Shown: in pieces, positions 11,945 through 22,033 of the stretch
How the letters are laid out: every line of letters begins with the position of its first letter
How positions within the stretch are numbered: position 1 is the stretch's first letter
NCBI GenBank assembly: GCA_949825045.1
Contig: OX463829.1
Coordinates: 17,702,715 to 17,766,714, forward strand
Direction: 5' to 3'
Origin: Argyresthia goedartella
Lineage: Eukaryota; Arthropoda; Insecta; Lepidoptera; Argyresthiidae
Length of the DNA stretch: 64,000 nt
Translations under genes and position numbers: made by a program
Notes under the pieces: model-generated
Seen by the model: only the letters and a program-made list of their open reading frames with translations
The model's database searches: none
What the model was told of the DNA's origin: nothing

Positions 11945-12750
11945 ATAGTTATTTGTGTCACAAGGGAGCAAAATGATGTATTTACGGCGAGGGCGGTACA
12001 TTGAATCCAGAGTGAAGGGAAGGATTCTACGATAGAATCCAGAGCGTAGCGAGGGATTCTAAGTTAGAATCCTGAGCGTAACGAAGGGTTCAAGCGTTAA
12101 CGCCCATGATGAAAATAATTTTGCTCCTGAGTGACACATACAAATTTTCACACCGACTATGAGTAAAATTTAAATTAAATGCTCTAAAAAAAATAAATAA
12201 CTATACTTTGAATTATACTTTCACCACTTTTACAATATATCGAACAACGTAAACAAAACCTTTTTTTATAATGGTGTATTATGAAGGATTAGGGAAAAGT
12301 CACCACAGATAAAATATTCCTGTGTACTTTTACTAATGTGTAAAAATAATCGAATCGAATATTACAATGGTTTCGGATATCAATATTCACTATTTCACAA
12401 TAACAGTCATCGATAGTTTTGATTTCAGTAAAACAAATAATTCATTGACATTTTTTTAATGTTACGAAAAATTCATAAATTTTCATATAACATTGTTAAA
12501 GTTTTAACTTGAAACATGTTCGTTTTTAATCGACTACGTCATCGTAGTCGATGATAATGTAATTGCATAATTACATTCTATTATTTTAATCTGTGTTCAA
12601 TTGGCACTTTGAGTAAATGCTACATGCCAATGAATAAATTAAAAAAGTAGCTTGAACAGAAAAGTAGCATTTTGCTCCCTCTCGTCGTGGAGCAAAACTT
12701 ACTTTTCCGAATGAAAGGTGTGAAAAGAGTTTTTTGCTATAGAACTTGAG
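11945..12750 (+). repeat. 0.8-kb dispersed element S, copy 1
   Basis: Near-collinear with the reverse complement of 49890-50640. Shared blocks include GGGAGCAAAATGATGTATTT, CGGCGAGGGCGGTACATTG, AAGCGTTAACGC, TTTGCTCCTGAGTGACACAT and GTCATCGATAGTTTTGATTTC. It ends with TTTGCTCCCTCTCGTCGTGG. GGAGCAAAAT and its inverse recur at both ends and internally. There is no coding region, so it is likely a non-autonomous DNA element. Confidence 0.75.
12003..12098 (+). repeat. 32-bp tandem repeat inside element S
   Basis: Three units begin GAATCC at 12003, 12035 and 12067. Each is a variant of GAATCCAGAGCGTAGCGAGG plus GATTCTA. The sister element at 50.5 kb has only one unit, so the expansion happened in this copy. 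Confidence 0.8.
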
Positions 12751-13708
12751 AGCAAACTTGATCTTGACCAATTTGTACACTACTACCGAAACATCTTCTG
12801 CTGCCACATATCCAAAACGTATCCAACCGTTCTATAACCCAGAAGATCTACGCCATTTATCCGTCGTCGGCGCGCGTGAAAACGTAGAAATATACGCAAT
12901 GTTATTAAAGGCACTTCATTTCAAATTTAGAACGCGACAGTCTGGATTTGCTTTCGGTCCGGCGCGCGCGCACTGACAACTTCAAATTCCTCAGCTCTTA
13001 AATCCAAGTGACTGATAAGTGATATCATTTGTGCCTAATGTCCCTGGGTTTTAATCCGACAGCAGGAATAAAAAAGGTTAAGGATTTAAAAAAATCGGTT
13101 CTTTAAAAATTTGAAGTGTTACTTTAGAAATGTGATGTGTTGAAGTGTTTAAAATGTCAATATACTTACCTACCTATTGGTAATTCTCCAAAACATGTGA
13201 TGAGCTTAACTATTAATACATATTGCAAATTAAATAGGTTGTATAAAATATTCATACCATAATTATTATAGCCTAGGAATCCTATCAAAGTGACTGTATT
13301 ACGAAACGAATGCCCTACCAATATTAAATTGTAGAGATAGAAGGGAACATCTGAGTCTGGTACGTCATGCATTTATATGAGAGAGAGACTGCATATTGCC
13401 TTATTGCAAGTTGATATTTTATTCCGGGACAAACATAAACAATAGGACTGACTAATGTGAACATCGGCTAAATATAATAGTAGGCGTGTGTTTATAAACA
13501 ATATGCACTATGAAAGCATGGATACAAAATTGTTTTTATAATATGATTTCTTGGCTATTACCCAACTAGTAAAGCAAATAACATATTCCTGAATCATCTT
13601 CAGATAACTCATGCATGATACAACCATACAGGTATAGAAATAAGACCTGTCAAAATTCAGGGTCCGTTATATCAAGGCTACTTACAACGATAGTCGAAGT
13701 AAAGGGTA
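12751..13708. other. No supported gene
   Basis: An open frame at 12746-12976 (76 codons) is more GC-rich than its surroundings and ends in a GCGCGCGCGC tract. It has no flanking splice signals or recognisable domain, so I do not call it. Confidence 0.35.
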
Positions 13709-13717
13709 TTTTCTGAT

Positions 13718-13980
13718 AGCTATTATTTAATCGCACATCAAAAATACTGATTTTCACAGCAATATTGGATTAGCAAAAACTCTTTTTATATTTTTAATAT
13801 TTTATGTGTAGTTTATGTTTTAAGTATATTTTTTTGTTCTTGCATGTTCAACCTAACACGAAGGATAAAGGGGGCTTCGCTTCGCTCATCCCCTTTACCG
13901 TTCACCTAAGCTACCGCAGCATTTTGCCCTGATATTTTCTGTGCAAATCAGTATTTTTGATGTGCAGTTTGATAGTTCAC
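13718..13980 (-). mobile_element. Modular fold-back element, copy C (arm type 3) with 9-bp target duplication
   Basis: The core is in reverse orientation (13845-13935). Arms are GCACATCAAAAATACTGATTT on the left and its inverse on the right (13732-13753, 13946-13967). TTTTCTGAT flanks it directly at 13709-13717 and 13981-13989, an exact 9-bp duplication that fixes the ends at 263 bp. A 9-bp duplication is typical of Mutator-like elements (established knowledge). The superfamily assignment is inference. No transposase. Confidence 0.82.
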
Positions 13981-14089
13981 TTTTCTGATTATATATATGA
14001 AATATGCAAAATGACATTGTTGGGTAAAAAAAAGGAATTCAGAACCAATATTTTTCCGAAAATACCCATAACTCTGTAAGACAAATAAG

Positions 14090-14380
14090 CCGAGTGCGGT
14101 TTCTTTCAATACCATATACAAACTTGTGAATGCACCTGGCAACTTACAGGGAGTTTGAAAGTAGCCGCACCAATAATTTTGTAACTCTGTAACTCTGCCA
14201 TTTTGAAAACAAACCAAATCTGAATTGTCAAAAAACTAAACAAATAAAGCACAAAATTGTACGAGAATCGGTTGAGAAAGGAGTGAACCGCCGGAAATCC
14301 GCAAATCCAGAAATCCGGACATACGACAGAATTTTTGCCCAAGCTGAACGGAGACGCTTCGCTCGCTCGGTCAAATACAT
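14090..14380 (+). repeat. Dispersed repeat R, copy 2
   Basis: Collinear with 9960-10205: TTTCTTTCAATA, GAATGCACCTGG, TAGCCGCACCAATAA, CTCTGCCATTTTGAAAA, ACGAGAATCGGTTGAGAA, TTTTTGCCCAAGCTGAACGG, CTTCGCTCGCTCGGTCAAA. Confidence 0.7.
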
Positions 14381-14483
14381 TATTAATTATGTATACTGTA
14401 TACTTTATAGGTGGACTATTGAGCAGCATTGGCTGCTGCAGGTATTATGTAGAATCTGCACTAGTTTTCGTTTTTTCGCAGAG

Positions 14484-14527
14484 TAATTATAATAGTAATA
14501 ATAATAATAATAGTAATTATAATTATA
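14484..14527 (+). repeat. (AAT)n-type microsatellite
   Basis: Imperfect AAT/TAAT tract within AT-rich sequence. Confidence 0.8.
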
Positions 14528-15024
14528 CAAGAGTGCATTGACTTTTCAGATTGTCTTGGCGCGCTATTTGACATTTCACTTTTGTTTCGTTCAATCTTTT
14601 TGCAGCGTTTTGTCTGAGGCATATTTATAGCATCACAAACCGCTAACGCTTCTCGGAAACGCTTGACCACTGAAACCATATATTCGGGTGTAAAATATAG
14701 TCGCTGAAAAATAATACCATTTGGGCATTTCGACATTATTTTACCGCAATTCTGTAATCCCTCGAAGTTAACTACATTAAAATATAAACATTCACTGATT
14801 GCTACAGTGATTTTGTTTTCAATAAAATGAACAAGACTGTGTATCGGTAAATACTATTGTGCAAATCAGAGTCTAGCTGACATTTATTATCACGTGTGCC
14901 GACCACTGATGATAAGCAGATCGCGGTGAAACCAAATCCCACCTCCGCCCACAGTTGGACTCACCACTGAAGCATTACATTCGCAGTTAACTATACAAAT
15001 ACCTACAGTGAGTGATTCGTGACA

Positions 15025-15435
15025 ATGGAGTACGGACGTCTGAACAACGGACTTATGTGGCGCGCTTATACAGCTGAATCCTTGCAGTCCAACGCCAGCG
15101 ACGAAGTTCACGACAATTATCTGATAACGTTCCCCGACGATGAGAGCGATATCGATTCCGCCTATGACACCAAGACTTGCGAAGAGCTGGACAGCGAAAA
15201 CGAGCTGTCGGCAAAACTTAATCCTGTTCAGTTATCACCAGTTCAAAGTGGACTAGTTTTACCCCTCTACAATGATAGTGGAGTGAAGAAGGAGTATGGG
15301 TATAACAAGTTTGTGGCGCCGGTGAATGACTTTGATATTAATTTGGAGGGTGCAGAGGCGGTGCCAGTGGTTTACCTGTCAAATACGAAGGCGGCGAGGC
15401 TGCAGCGGGCGCTGAAGCTGGCTGGGTTTAACAAG
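15025..15435 (+). CDS. Candidate first coding exon of an unidentified acidic protein
   Basis: Seen: an ATG at 15025 in a good insect context (GACAATGG) opens a 137-codon frame with balanced, higher-GC codon use than its AT-rich surroundings. The protein starts MEYGRLNNGLMWRAYTA. It has an acidic Ser/Asp/Glu-rich stretch (about residues 26-66, e.g. PDDESDIDSAYD), a mid region rich in Val/Pro/Tyr and a basic helix-like end KAARLQRALKLAG. The frame turns low-complexity after 15435, where AAG|GTTTGT is a plausible phase-0 donor (alternative AG|GTTAAT at 15449). Upstream, CTACAG at 15003-15008 could be an acceptor or simply 5' UTR. No signal peptide or membrane segment is visible. Inference: N-terminal exon of a cytoplasmic protein with a long first intron. 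I do not recognise the family. The frame itself stays open to 15558, but that tail reads as intron. Confidence 0.6.
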
Positions 15436-16204
15436 GTTTGTGGTTATAGGTTAATTACAAGCTTAAACAATCACGGCAGTACAACTTACAAAATCAGTAC
15501 GAGTATCAGCGTAGTTGTTGCCGTTATCATTATAAGTTATTTCCGCATGATATCGTAATCATAACATTTTTGGCCAATGATAATAACAACAGCTCACTGC
15601 TCAGTCCCTAAAAGAACGATACTTTTTTCAAATAAGTAACAGCTAATTTTGAATAATTTTCCATCGCCTATTTGAAGTCTAATTAGTAGCGTGCACTACA
15701 CAGCGTTAACTAGACTCAGCGAATGCTGTTACCAACATTAGTGCGCCGAAGTTTCCACAAAGCACCTTCTGAAATTCAAATTAACATTTACCCTAATTCA
15801 GCAAATTTCCCCAAATGAGAATATTACGCTCACATTTAGTTTGCGGACCGGAAATTTTATTGAATTAACTTGTTGATTCGGCACTCCCAAATTTTATTAA
15901 CAGCGTCCATGAACTTAGTCAACTTCAGATATAAGTATAGAGTAATACCGCGGTGTAATTAAACCGAGGTGGCAACTTTGCCTTTCATTTAGAGTAACTA
16001 GAGTAGTTTCACTGCAAATTTTATTCACAATGCGTCTTTGTTCGCATTTAATAATTACGTTACACCTTTATAGTTCGTTATACACTAAGTTTGCTAATGT
16101 ATGTGTAATGCTGATTGCTCGAGTGTAGTTAACCATGCAAATCGCGCTAAGGCTCCACTGAGTTTTGAAGATTAGTGCATGTTTTGAAGACATGCGGCAT
16201 AACA
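15436..16204 (+). other. Probable intron of the gene starting at 15025
   Basis: AT-rich, with no second exon recognisable in the same orientation. The next exon is probably beyond the window. Confidence 0.4.
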
Positions 16205-16310
16205 ACGCTGAGTATAAACACTCTTTCAGGTTGCGGGCGGTCCGACTTTGGAACGCACTTCCTTGCAGTCCCACTGTTTTCTCTTTTAAGAAACGTATAA
16301 TAGAGCAGTA
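16205..16310 (+). pseudogene. LINE fragment, C-terminal end (family B)
   Basis: The plus strand encodes FRLRAVRLWNALP...SFKKRII, the RLWNALP...FKKRL signature found at the C-terminus of many non-LTR retrotransposon reverse transcriptases. It resembles the longer family-B piece on the minus strand at 52720-53150 and is followed by an AT-rich tail. Confidence 0.65.
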
Positions 16311-16494
16311 ATTGTATTTATATTATTATATTTAAAGTTTATGTAGTATTATCGGTAATTATCTTAATGCATTTTCTTTTAATGTAACTTCTTAAATATT
16401 TGTGTTTAAGAAAGAATTATGAATTATGAATTATATGTACCTGTGTATATATGAACATACGAAAGACCATACGTAGGTATAATGAATTGACTCA

Positions 16495-16605
16495 CAATGA
16501 AACAACGCTGGGCCAGAATGGCAGGCAATTGCAGGCCAATATGGGAAGCATATTATATCTGAGGGTGGACAAAGAAATATGCTGAAGAAGAAGATGAAAT
16601 AAAGT
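16495..16605 (+). pseudogene. LINE fragment, possible RTE-type end
   Basis: The plus strand encodes RWARMAGN...WEAYY, then WTKKYAEEED, like the WxxLGEAYxxQW end of RTE/Jockey-type polyproteins. Only the last ~35 residues survive. Confidence 0.45.
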
Positions 16606-16794
16606 TAAACATATATATTCAAGGATAATCATTACATCATTAGGTATTCCTTTATTCAATATCTATAATAACTACATGCATCCAAAGAGGCAAAGAGGCA
16701 GACTTACAAATAGTACCTGCCGTACAGCCGGTAATTCCATACCCCTTACGTCATCTATCATTTTGTTTGTTATTTGTAAATAATGAAATGAATA

Positions 16795-16945
16795 GAAAGT
16801 GAATTTGGCTGTAAAAATGGTGGATACCTCACGAATAATTCACCTACACCCAAAAACTACTATGGTACTCTAGATAGATCTAGCAACACTAGAAAAACTA
16901 CGACACTGTACCTACACTATACTAAGTCGCAAATTCACTTTGCAA
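16795..16945. repeat. Possible small inverted-repeat element
   Basis: AAAGTGAATTTG near 16796 is the exact inverse of CAAATTCACTTT near 16930. The pair encloses about 120 bp. Target duplication not evident. Confidence 0.35.
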
Positions 16946-17587
16946 TGTGGTAACAAAACGTTTCCACAAATTAGCGTGCGACCAACTATGCCCACTAAAG
17001 CGACTACTGAGGTGCTCTCCCGACATCCAGCAGAGCAACATGTATACAGAGAGAGGGAACCACTACATGCGCTCTACTCAACCAACAACATACAACATAG
17101 ATCTGGGAGTATAGTAAACATAAGCAGCAGCAAGCCAGTCCAATTAGTGCACACCTGTCCAAGGCCCGTGGACCATTGTTCCAGATGACACTTTCCCGTT
17201 TTTTTGTTTATTCGTCATATTGTTCTCAAAATGCTGCTGGCTTTCGTAGGACAAGCACTAGGTTGTATTTATAGGTATGTGTATGAATAAACACTATTTT
17301 CAGCGTGTTTGGTGTGAGTACCTAGCTACATGAAAAGTAAAATGGTAATGAAAGGATTTTTAGCGCAAATAACAACAATACGATTTAAGTTAGTTTTGTC
17401 TCTTTAAAATGTATTAATTTTAGCACCACTTTGGCACCACATATTTAAAATTTAAAATGTTTATTCAACTTGCAATATATAAGGTGAAATTTAATTAGCT
17501 GACTATATTTTGGGGAATGATAGCACCGAACATTATAAACTACTATCGCAAGGAAACATATGGTCGTATTCAGTCGTCTATTCAGGC

Positions 17588-17848
17588 TCAGAGCTGCAGC
17601 CTTATGGCGTAACTCTCTGAAGTTCATAGCGTGTGTCTATGGTTCATCTCATGCTCATACAATTTCATCGATTGCGGGGTATCACCGAAGGCTTCTAGGC
17701 TTCATTCAATGAGCTTGGGTTTGGCCTCCATTATGATGCTACTTGCGTGATACCAATTTGACATATGAAGCTGGTGCAAGGTGTCAAACGTAAAAGTCTA
17801 TATGAAGTTCATAGCTCAGACGAGTTACGCCATAAGGCTGCAGGTCTT
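17588..17848. mobile_element. Inverted-repeat element (MITE-like)
   Basis: GCAGCCTTATGGCGTAACTC at about 17592-17611 is the exact inverse of the sequence at about 17824-17843. Interior 212 bp without coding capacity. No clear target duplication, so the class is unknown. Confidence 0.6.
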
Positions 17849-17974
17849 GACCAGCAGCGAACCTACGCTTGCGTAGATTATATTAAGTAGAGTCAAATCA
17901 CTATACCCTAATTATTTAAATAACGAAGGAAACTGACAGTTTCAAAATGTCACTTCTTGAAATAATGTTCCCAT

Positions 17975-18170
17975 CTACGACCCGAATGGCCGAGTCGGTA
18001 GTGTGCCTGTCTACGAAGCCAAGGGTACCGGGTTCGAGTCCCGGTGGAGGCAAATATTTGTTCGATGAGAACGGATGTTTGTACCCTAGTCATGGCTGTT
18101 TATCGTTGTCTAGTACCCAAGGTTCAGGGAATCCTAGTTTGGGGCTAGGTCAATGTGTGTAAATAGTGTC
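17975..18170 (+). mobile_element. SINE family A, full head, internal deletion
   Basis: The tRNA-like head has A-box-like TGGCCGAGTCGGTAG and B-box GGGTTCGAGTCCC. The body is CAAATATTTG...GAGAACGGATGTTTGTACCC and the tail GTGTGTAAATAGTGTC. Compared with the copy at 44.4 kb it lacks about 47 bp between GTTTATC and GTTGTCTAG. An (ATT)n microsatellite follows directly. Confidence 0.85.
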
Positions 18171-18270
18171 CAATTATTATTATTAATATTATTATTATTA
18201 TTATTAGTATATTTTTATGAATTTTTCATTTCACTCTTGTAATAAAGAGGTTGTGATAATAATAATAATA

Positions 18271-18307
<37 letters not shown>
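18171..18307 (+). repeat. (ATT)n / (AAT)n microsatellite
   Basis: TTATTATTA tracts at 18174-18207 and 18258-18307 trail the SINE-A tail. Confidence 0.85.
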
Positions 18308-18308
<1 letters not shown>

Positions 18309-19319
18309 AGTTTGATAGTAATGTACTCATTCATTCTAAATACTGGATAATATAAATAGAGTATTAATAATAAGGTTCGCCAGGGCTTTCGCGATTTTTA
18401 GTGGTCATTCTAAACACGATTTAAAAAGTTTCAGATGTAGGAACTGAATAGTTTTCCAGATATGATTCATGGAAAATCTGAAAAATAATAATACAACGAA
18501 ATGAAAATCACTTGCATTTCGGTGGTAAGTCTGTGAAGGTGCCGAACTTTTTTAGGTTGAGTTTACGTGACGTCATTTTGTTTTTTTTTTCAAGTAATTT
18601 CACAAAACCGAATTAGTTGCTTTAATCACTTTCTGTCCGAATCCGAATACTAAAGTTAGGTCTATTAGGTCACAACTCTGTAATACAACCGGTGACCGAG
18701 TCAAAGAGGAGCGGAGCGAGGCAACCCCACGTAATTTCACATAATCGATTTTATTGCTGTAGGTAATTTTTCACCTGTAAAACTTTACCAAAACCAAGTG
18801 AAACTAAAAAAGTGTCAGGAAATGTTAGGTTATGAATTTACAAAAAAAAAACGATACATTTCCCACAGGGAGTGACTTCACAGTGTCACAGTGGCATTCC
18901 CTCCCCCCGCCCCGCCTCCACCATTATCTCTACGCTGGCTTCCACCTCTAAAATTTTACGGTAGGTTGCTCTAAAAATATTGCTAGAAATGGCGCTTTAA
19001 AACTAAAACTTGTAAACAATTTATTTCCGACACTTCGCGTCCTTTTATATCACTCGAGAAACGGAAAAAGTGCTTTGCACATGTAATTAAAGAAGAAAAC
19101 AAAATGTGCTGTCTCGACCATCCTATTGAATGATGATTCATCCGATAGTATATAGAATAAAAAAAAAAGTATTTTTAAATTGTTGTTAACAGATTTTTCT
19201 CCAGATCTTTTCAGACTGCAGTTTTCTTTATCTCTGACATCTAGAAATAGCTATCAAAATCAATTTCAAATTGATATTTTGAAGGATGTATGCTTTCTTC
19301 AATATTACGTTTGACCAAT
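18308..19319. other. No recognisable gene
   Basis: AT-rich sequence with a short GAGCGGAGCGAGGCAACCCC patch near 18707 that resembles loop sequences of GC-hairpin elements. No coding signal. Confidence 0.35.
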
Positions 19320-19625
19320 AATAATAATAAGTAAATGTAGCCCATCCATCTCCCCACCGAGGGGCAAGGGCCTTTACCCGTATACGAGTAAGATTGAGCC
19401 ATACTCCACCACGCTGGCTCAGGATGGGTTGATGGAGGGGTGTCAGGCTAGTGGCAACACGACTATACAGCTTTTCGACTACTACCACCCAGTAGCGATA
19501 GTAGCCGGGACCTATAGCTTAACGTGTCATCCAAGACACGGAAGCATCCGAAACAAATGCCACATAGAACGGACACCCATCCAGTGCCCGTCTCGGCCAG
19601 ATGTTGCTACCCGCACGATCATTTA
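19320..19625. repeat. Dispersed repeat (probable SINE/LINE-derived)
   Basis: Contains GCTTAACGTGTCATCCAAGA and CACGGAAGC, a motif set I recall from an abundant lepidopteran interspersed repeat, plus GCCCGTCTCGGCC. Open frames on both strands here are not gene-like. Confidence 0.45.
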
Positions 19626-19709
19626 AGCTTTGACCAATAAAAGCGCGATTATATTTCAAACAGGCTGTCATTTAAAGCGACTGTAATTTAAATTTTAATG
19701 GAATCTGGA

Positions 19710-19795
19710 TCTGTCAAATAGTAGTTTATGTGACTGATACATAATGAAGGGCATTAAAACTCGAGAGTGGGATTATGAAGTGAGCCGAAGGCGAT
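19710..19795 (+). repeat. Repeat Q fragment
   Basis: TAGTAGTTTATGTGACTG, GGGCATTAAAACTCGAGAG and TGAGCCGAAGGCG match the 5095-5160 end of repeat Q. Confidence 0.55.
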
Positions 19796-20256
19796 TTTTG
19801 TCCAAAAATCCTTCTACAAAATACAGGCTTACTTAGAGGAACAACTAATGTACAATTAATTTATATGCTGCAAATAATAATATCTTACCCAGGGAATTAC
19901 TGTTATATAAGAATTTATTCAATACAAATAATACACCAAATAGAACTTAGAAGATACGAAAGTAGGCATAGAATATAACACACCTATAATTTGTAAAGTA
20001 TATATAAGTAAATATAAATAAAACCTATGTAGGTATTTCTGTTTTAGGAGATCAAGCTGTCACCAAAGTATTCCTGCTCCATCTGTGTTACTCTTATATT
20101 AATATTGAAATAATTGTGATGAGTAGACATTTCAGATTATTTATCATTTAATTTGTGTCATAAAATTTGCACGTCTGCGTGGCAGAACATAGCGTTCTAT
20201 ATTTAATTATCATTATCATAATACCTGATGTACACCTATGTTCATGCAAATAAACA

Positions 20257-20509
20257 TTACTTTACTTTACTTTACTTTACTTTACTTTACTTTACTTTAC
20301 TTTACTTTACTTTACTTTACTTTACTTTACTTTACTTTACTTTACTTTACTTTACTTTACTTTACTTTACTTTACTTTACTTTACTTTACTTTACTTTAC
20401 TTTACTTTACTTTACTTTACTTTACTTTACTTTACTTTACTTTACTTTACTTTACTTTACTTTACTTTACTTTACTTTACTTTACTTTACTTTACTTTAC
20501 TTTACTTTA
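20257..20509 (+). repeat. (ACTTT)n microsatellite, about 50 units
   Basis: Nearly perfect pentanucleotide array of about 253 bp, preceded by GCAAATAAACATT, a typical 3' end of a LINE or SINE. The array probably grew from that element's tail. Period-15 coding frames (YFTLL repeats) are artefacts. Confidence 0.95.
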
Positions 20510-20652
20510 TACATGGTGATTTCTAATGCCTAATTATGTACAGTTAAATAACAAAAGAGGCACGGTAGGTAGTTGTCGTACGGTTTAAACATTGCAGTTT
20601 TTATACAAATCGGTTGTAGGATTACGATACGGTCAATATGAAGCTACCTTAA

Positions 20653-20750
20653 CCTCTTGAATACCACCGGCGCGCGGCGGTTAAATTTTATTACCATGGC
20701 TTAAGGTTCAAAATCGCGACCCTTCCCAACTACCCTCAGTCTTTGAGAGG
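20653..20750. mobile_element. Small TTAA-flanked element (piggyBac-like MITE)
   Basis: TTAA at 20649-20652 and 20751-20754 flanks a 98-bp unit beginning CCTCTTGAA and ending TTTGAGAGG (imperfect TIRs). It shares CCCAACTACCCTCAGT with 32.69 kb (inverted) and AAAATCGCGA with 31.86 kb. TTAA targets are the piggyBac hallmark. Confidence 0.5.
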
Positions 20751-20949
20751 TTAAGTAAGGCTCTTTTGGCTCTCTCCAGTCGATTTTTGCTGCACCGCGC
20801 CAAGACCCCATGCACACACACAGTATTGGACAATTGATTTACAAAGAGCTTACTACATCATTTTTATGAGCTTGTCAAGTTCAACATGTTATGTTATATG
20901 ATATTAGTTCAAATGTCTGTACAAAGATAAAAAGCGTAATAGTTTTTTC

Positions 20950-21105
20950 ATCACATTACAATTCTTTATTGCACAAAAAATTACAAAAATACATTGTACA
21001 TGAAATTAAAAGACAAAAGCGAGCTTACCTCTCCTCCCAACAGAGATTTCTTCCAGAAAACCTCAGAATAAGATACGTAAAACTGAAAAGGGTAGTCTAG
21101 TGCAA
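20950..21105 (-). repeat. Retrotransposon 3'-tail fragment (family T)
   Basis: Contains TCTTTATTGCAC, AAAGCGAGCTTACCTCT and AGAGATTTCTTCCAG. On the minus strand this reads CTGGAAGAAATCTCT...GGTAAGCTCGC...GTGCAATAAAG. Related copies are at 27770-27905 (+) and 51085-51240 (-). Confidence 0.65.
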
Positions 21106-21189
21106 TAATAAAATTATCAAATACCAAAAAATATAATACTTTTTTCAAACTTACATGTATGGTACATAGGACTATCTATGTGTACGTGT

Positions 21190-21293
21190 ACGTTTTTTTT
21201 TTTATTTTTTTTTTTATAAACATAAACATAAACATTTATATACAGGCACATACATTGCTTCTGGCCCCACACTAGGGTACCCTGTGCCCTGTT
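21190..21293 (-). mobile_element. SINE family B, tail only
   Basis: TGTATATAAATG (reverse), then the TGCTTCTGGCCCCACACTAGG and ACCCTGTG blocks. The tRNA-like head is missing, so it is a 5'-truncated copy. Confidence 0.7.
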
Positions 21294-21899
21294 TTGTACA
21301 ATCATAATTTACTACTGCCCGCGAGATAATAGGCACACGCGAAGAATGCGAATTTCCGTTCCTCGCTCTCTCTTGCCCTCGACGTGTGAGTAGGGCAGGG
21401 CAGTGACGGACGCTAACACATCATCAGAGCGGGGTGCCAAGTTAACGTTGGCGGAAATTAAGTAATATAAAGAGAACATTCAATCACAGAATGAACTTTC
21501 GTCAAACGAAACTGAAAGTGCATTCTAATCACAAACTTAAAAAATCAACCAATCACTGCAGCAGCGGTCGAAATTGATTTCAGTGACATACGGAAGTGGA
21601 AATTTTCGCTCGACGAAGCGAAATACCAAAACTTCATTTTCATTCACTCTTATAACGAGGTGGTAAAGGCTGCCTTTGCTAGATAAAGGTTGTGGTGTGT
21701 AAAATTGACAAGACGCTATTTATTCGTTGCTATTTTAAATGTCGCTTTCTCTCTCATCTTTTAAAATAATACTTTGGACAAACTCAAACCCAAACTCAAA
21801 AGTACTTAATTACTGTAGATATTTACATATTCTTAGCAAACGTCATTTTTTGCCTCTTCTCTACATTGGACCACTGTGGGAGAAGAAGGGCGTAGAAAC
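21294..21899. other. No gene; LINE 3' flank
   Basis: No coding signal. The LINE downstream of 21900 may continue to about 21840: the reverse strand reads TGTGGGAGTTTCTACGCCC, the inverse of a nearby CTCCCACAG, so this could be 3' UTR. Confidence 0.35.
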
Positions 21900-22033
21900 T
21901 CCCACAGATTGATTTTTAGATCTCTTTTAAAAATAGGTTGTGCTTAACTAATACAATTATGATTTATTTTTATTTAATAAGCTGGAATAAATAATTACAA
22001 AATTATTAACAGCAAGGTCTGTGTTGAGCCAGA

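Noticed and set aside
12746..12976. 76-codon GC-rich frame as possible exon
   Set aside because: No acceptor or donor at the ends and no recognisable family; kept only as a weak possibility.
17978..18050. tRNA gene candidate (GGCCGAGTCGGTAG, GGTTCGAGTCCC)
   Set aside because: Same reasoning: head of SINE family A, repeated at four loci with a common tail.
20228..20533. Open frames of about 100 codons (YFTLL repeats)
   Set aside because: Translation of the (ACTTT)n microsatellite.
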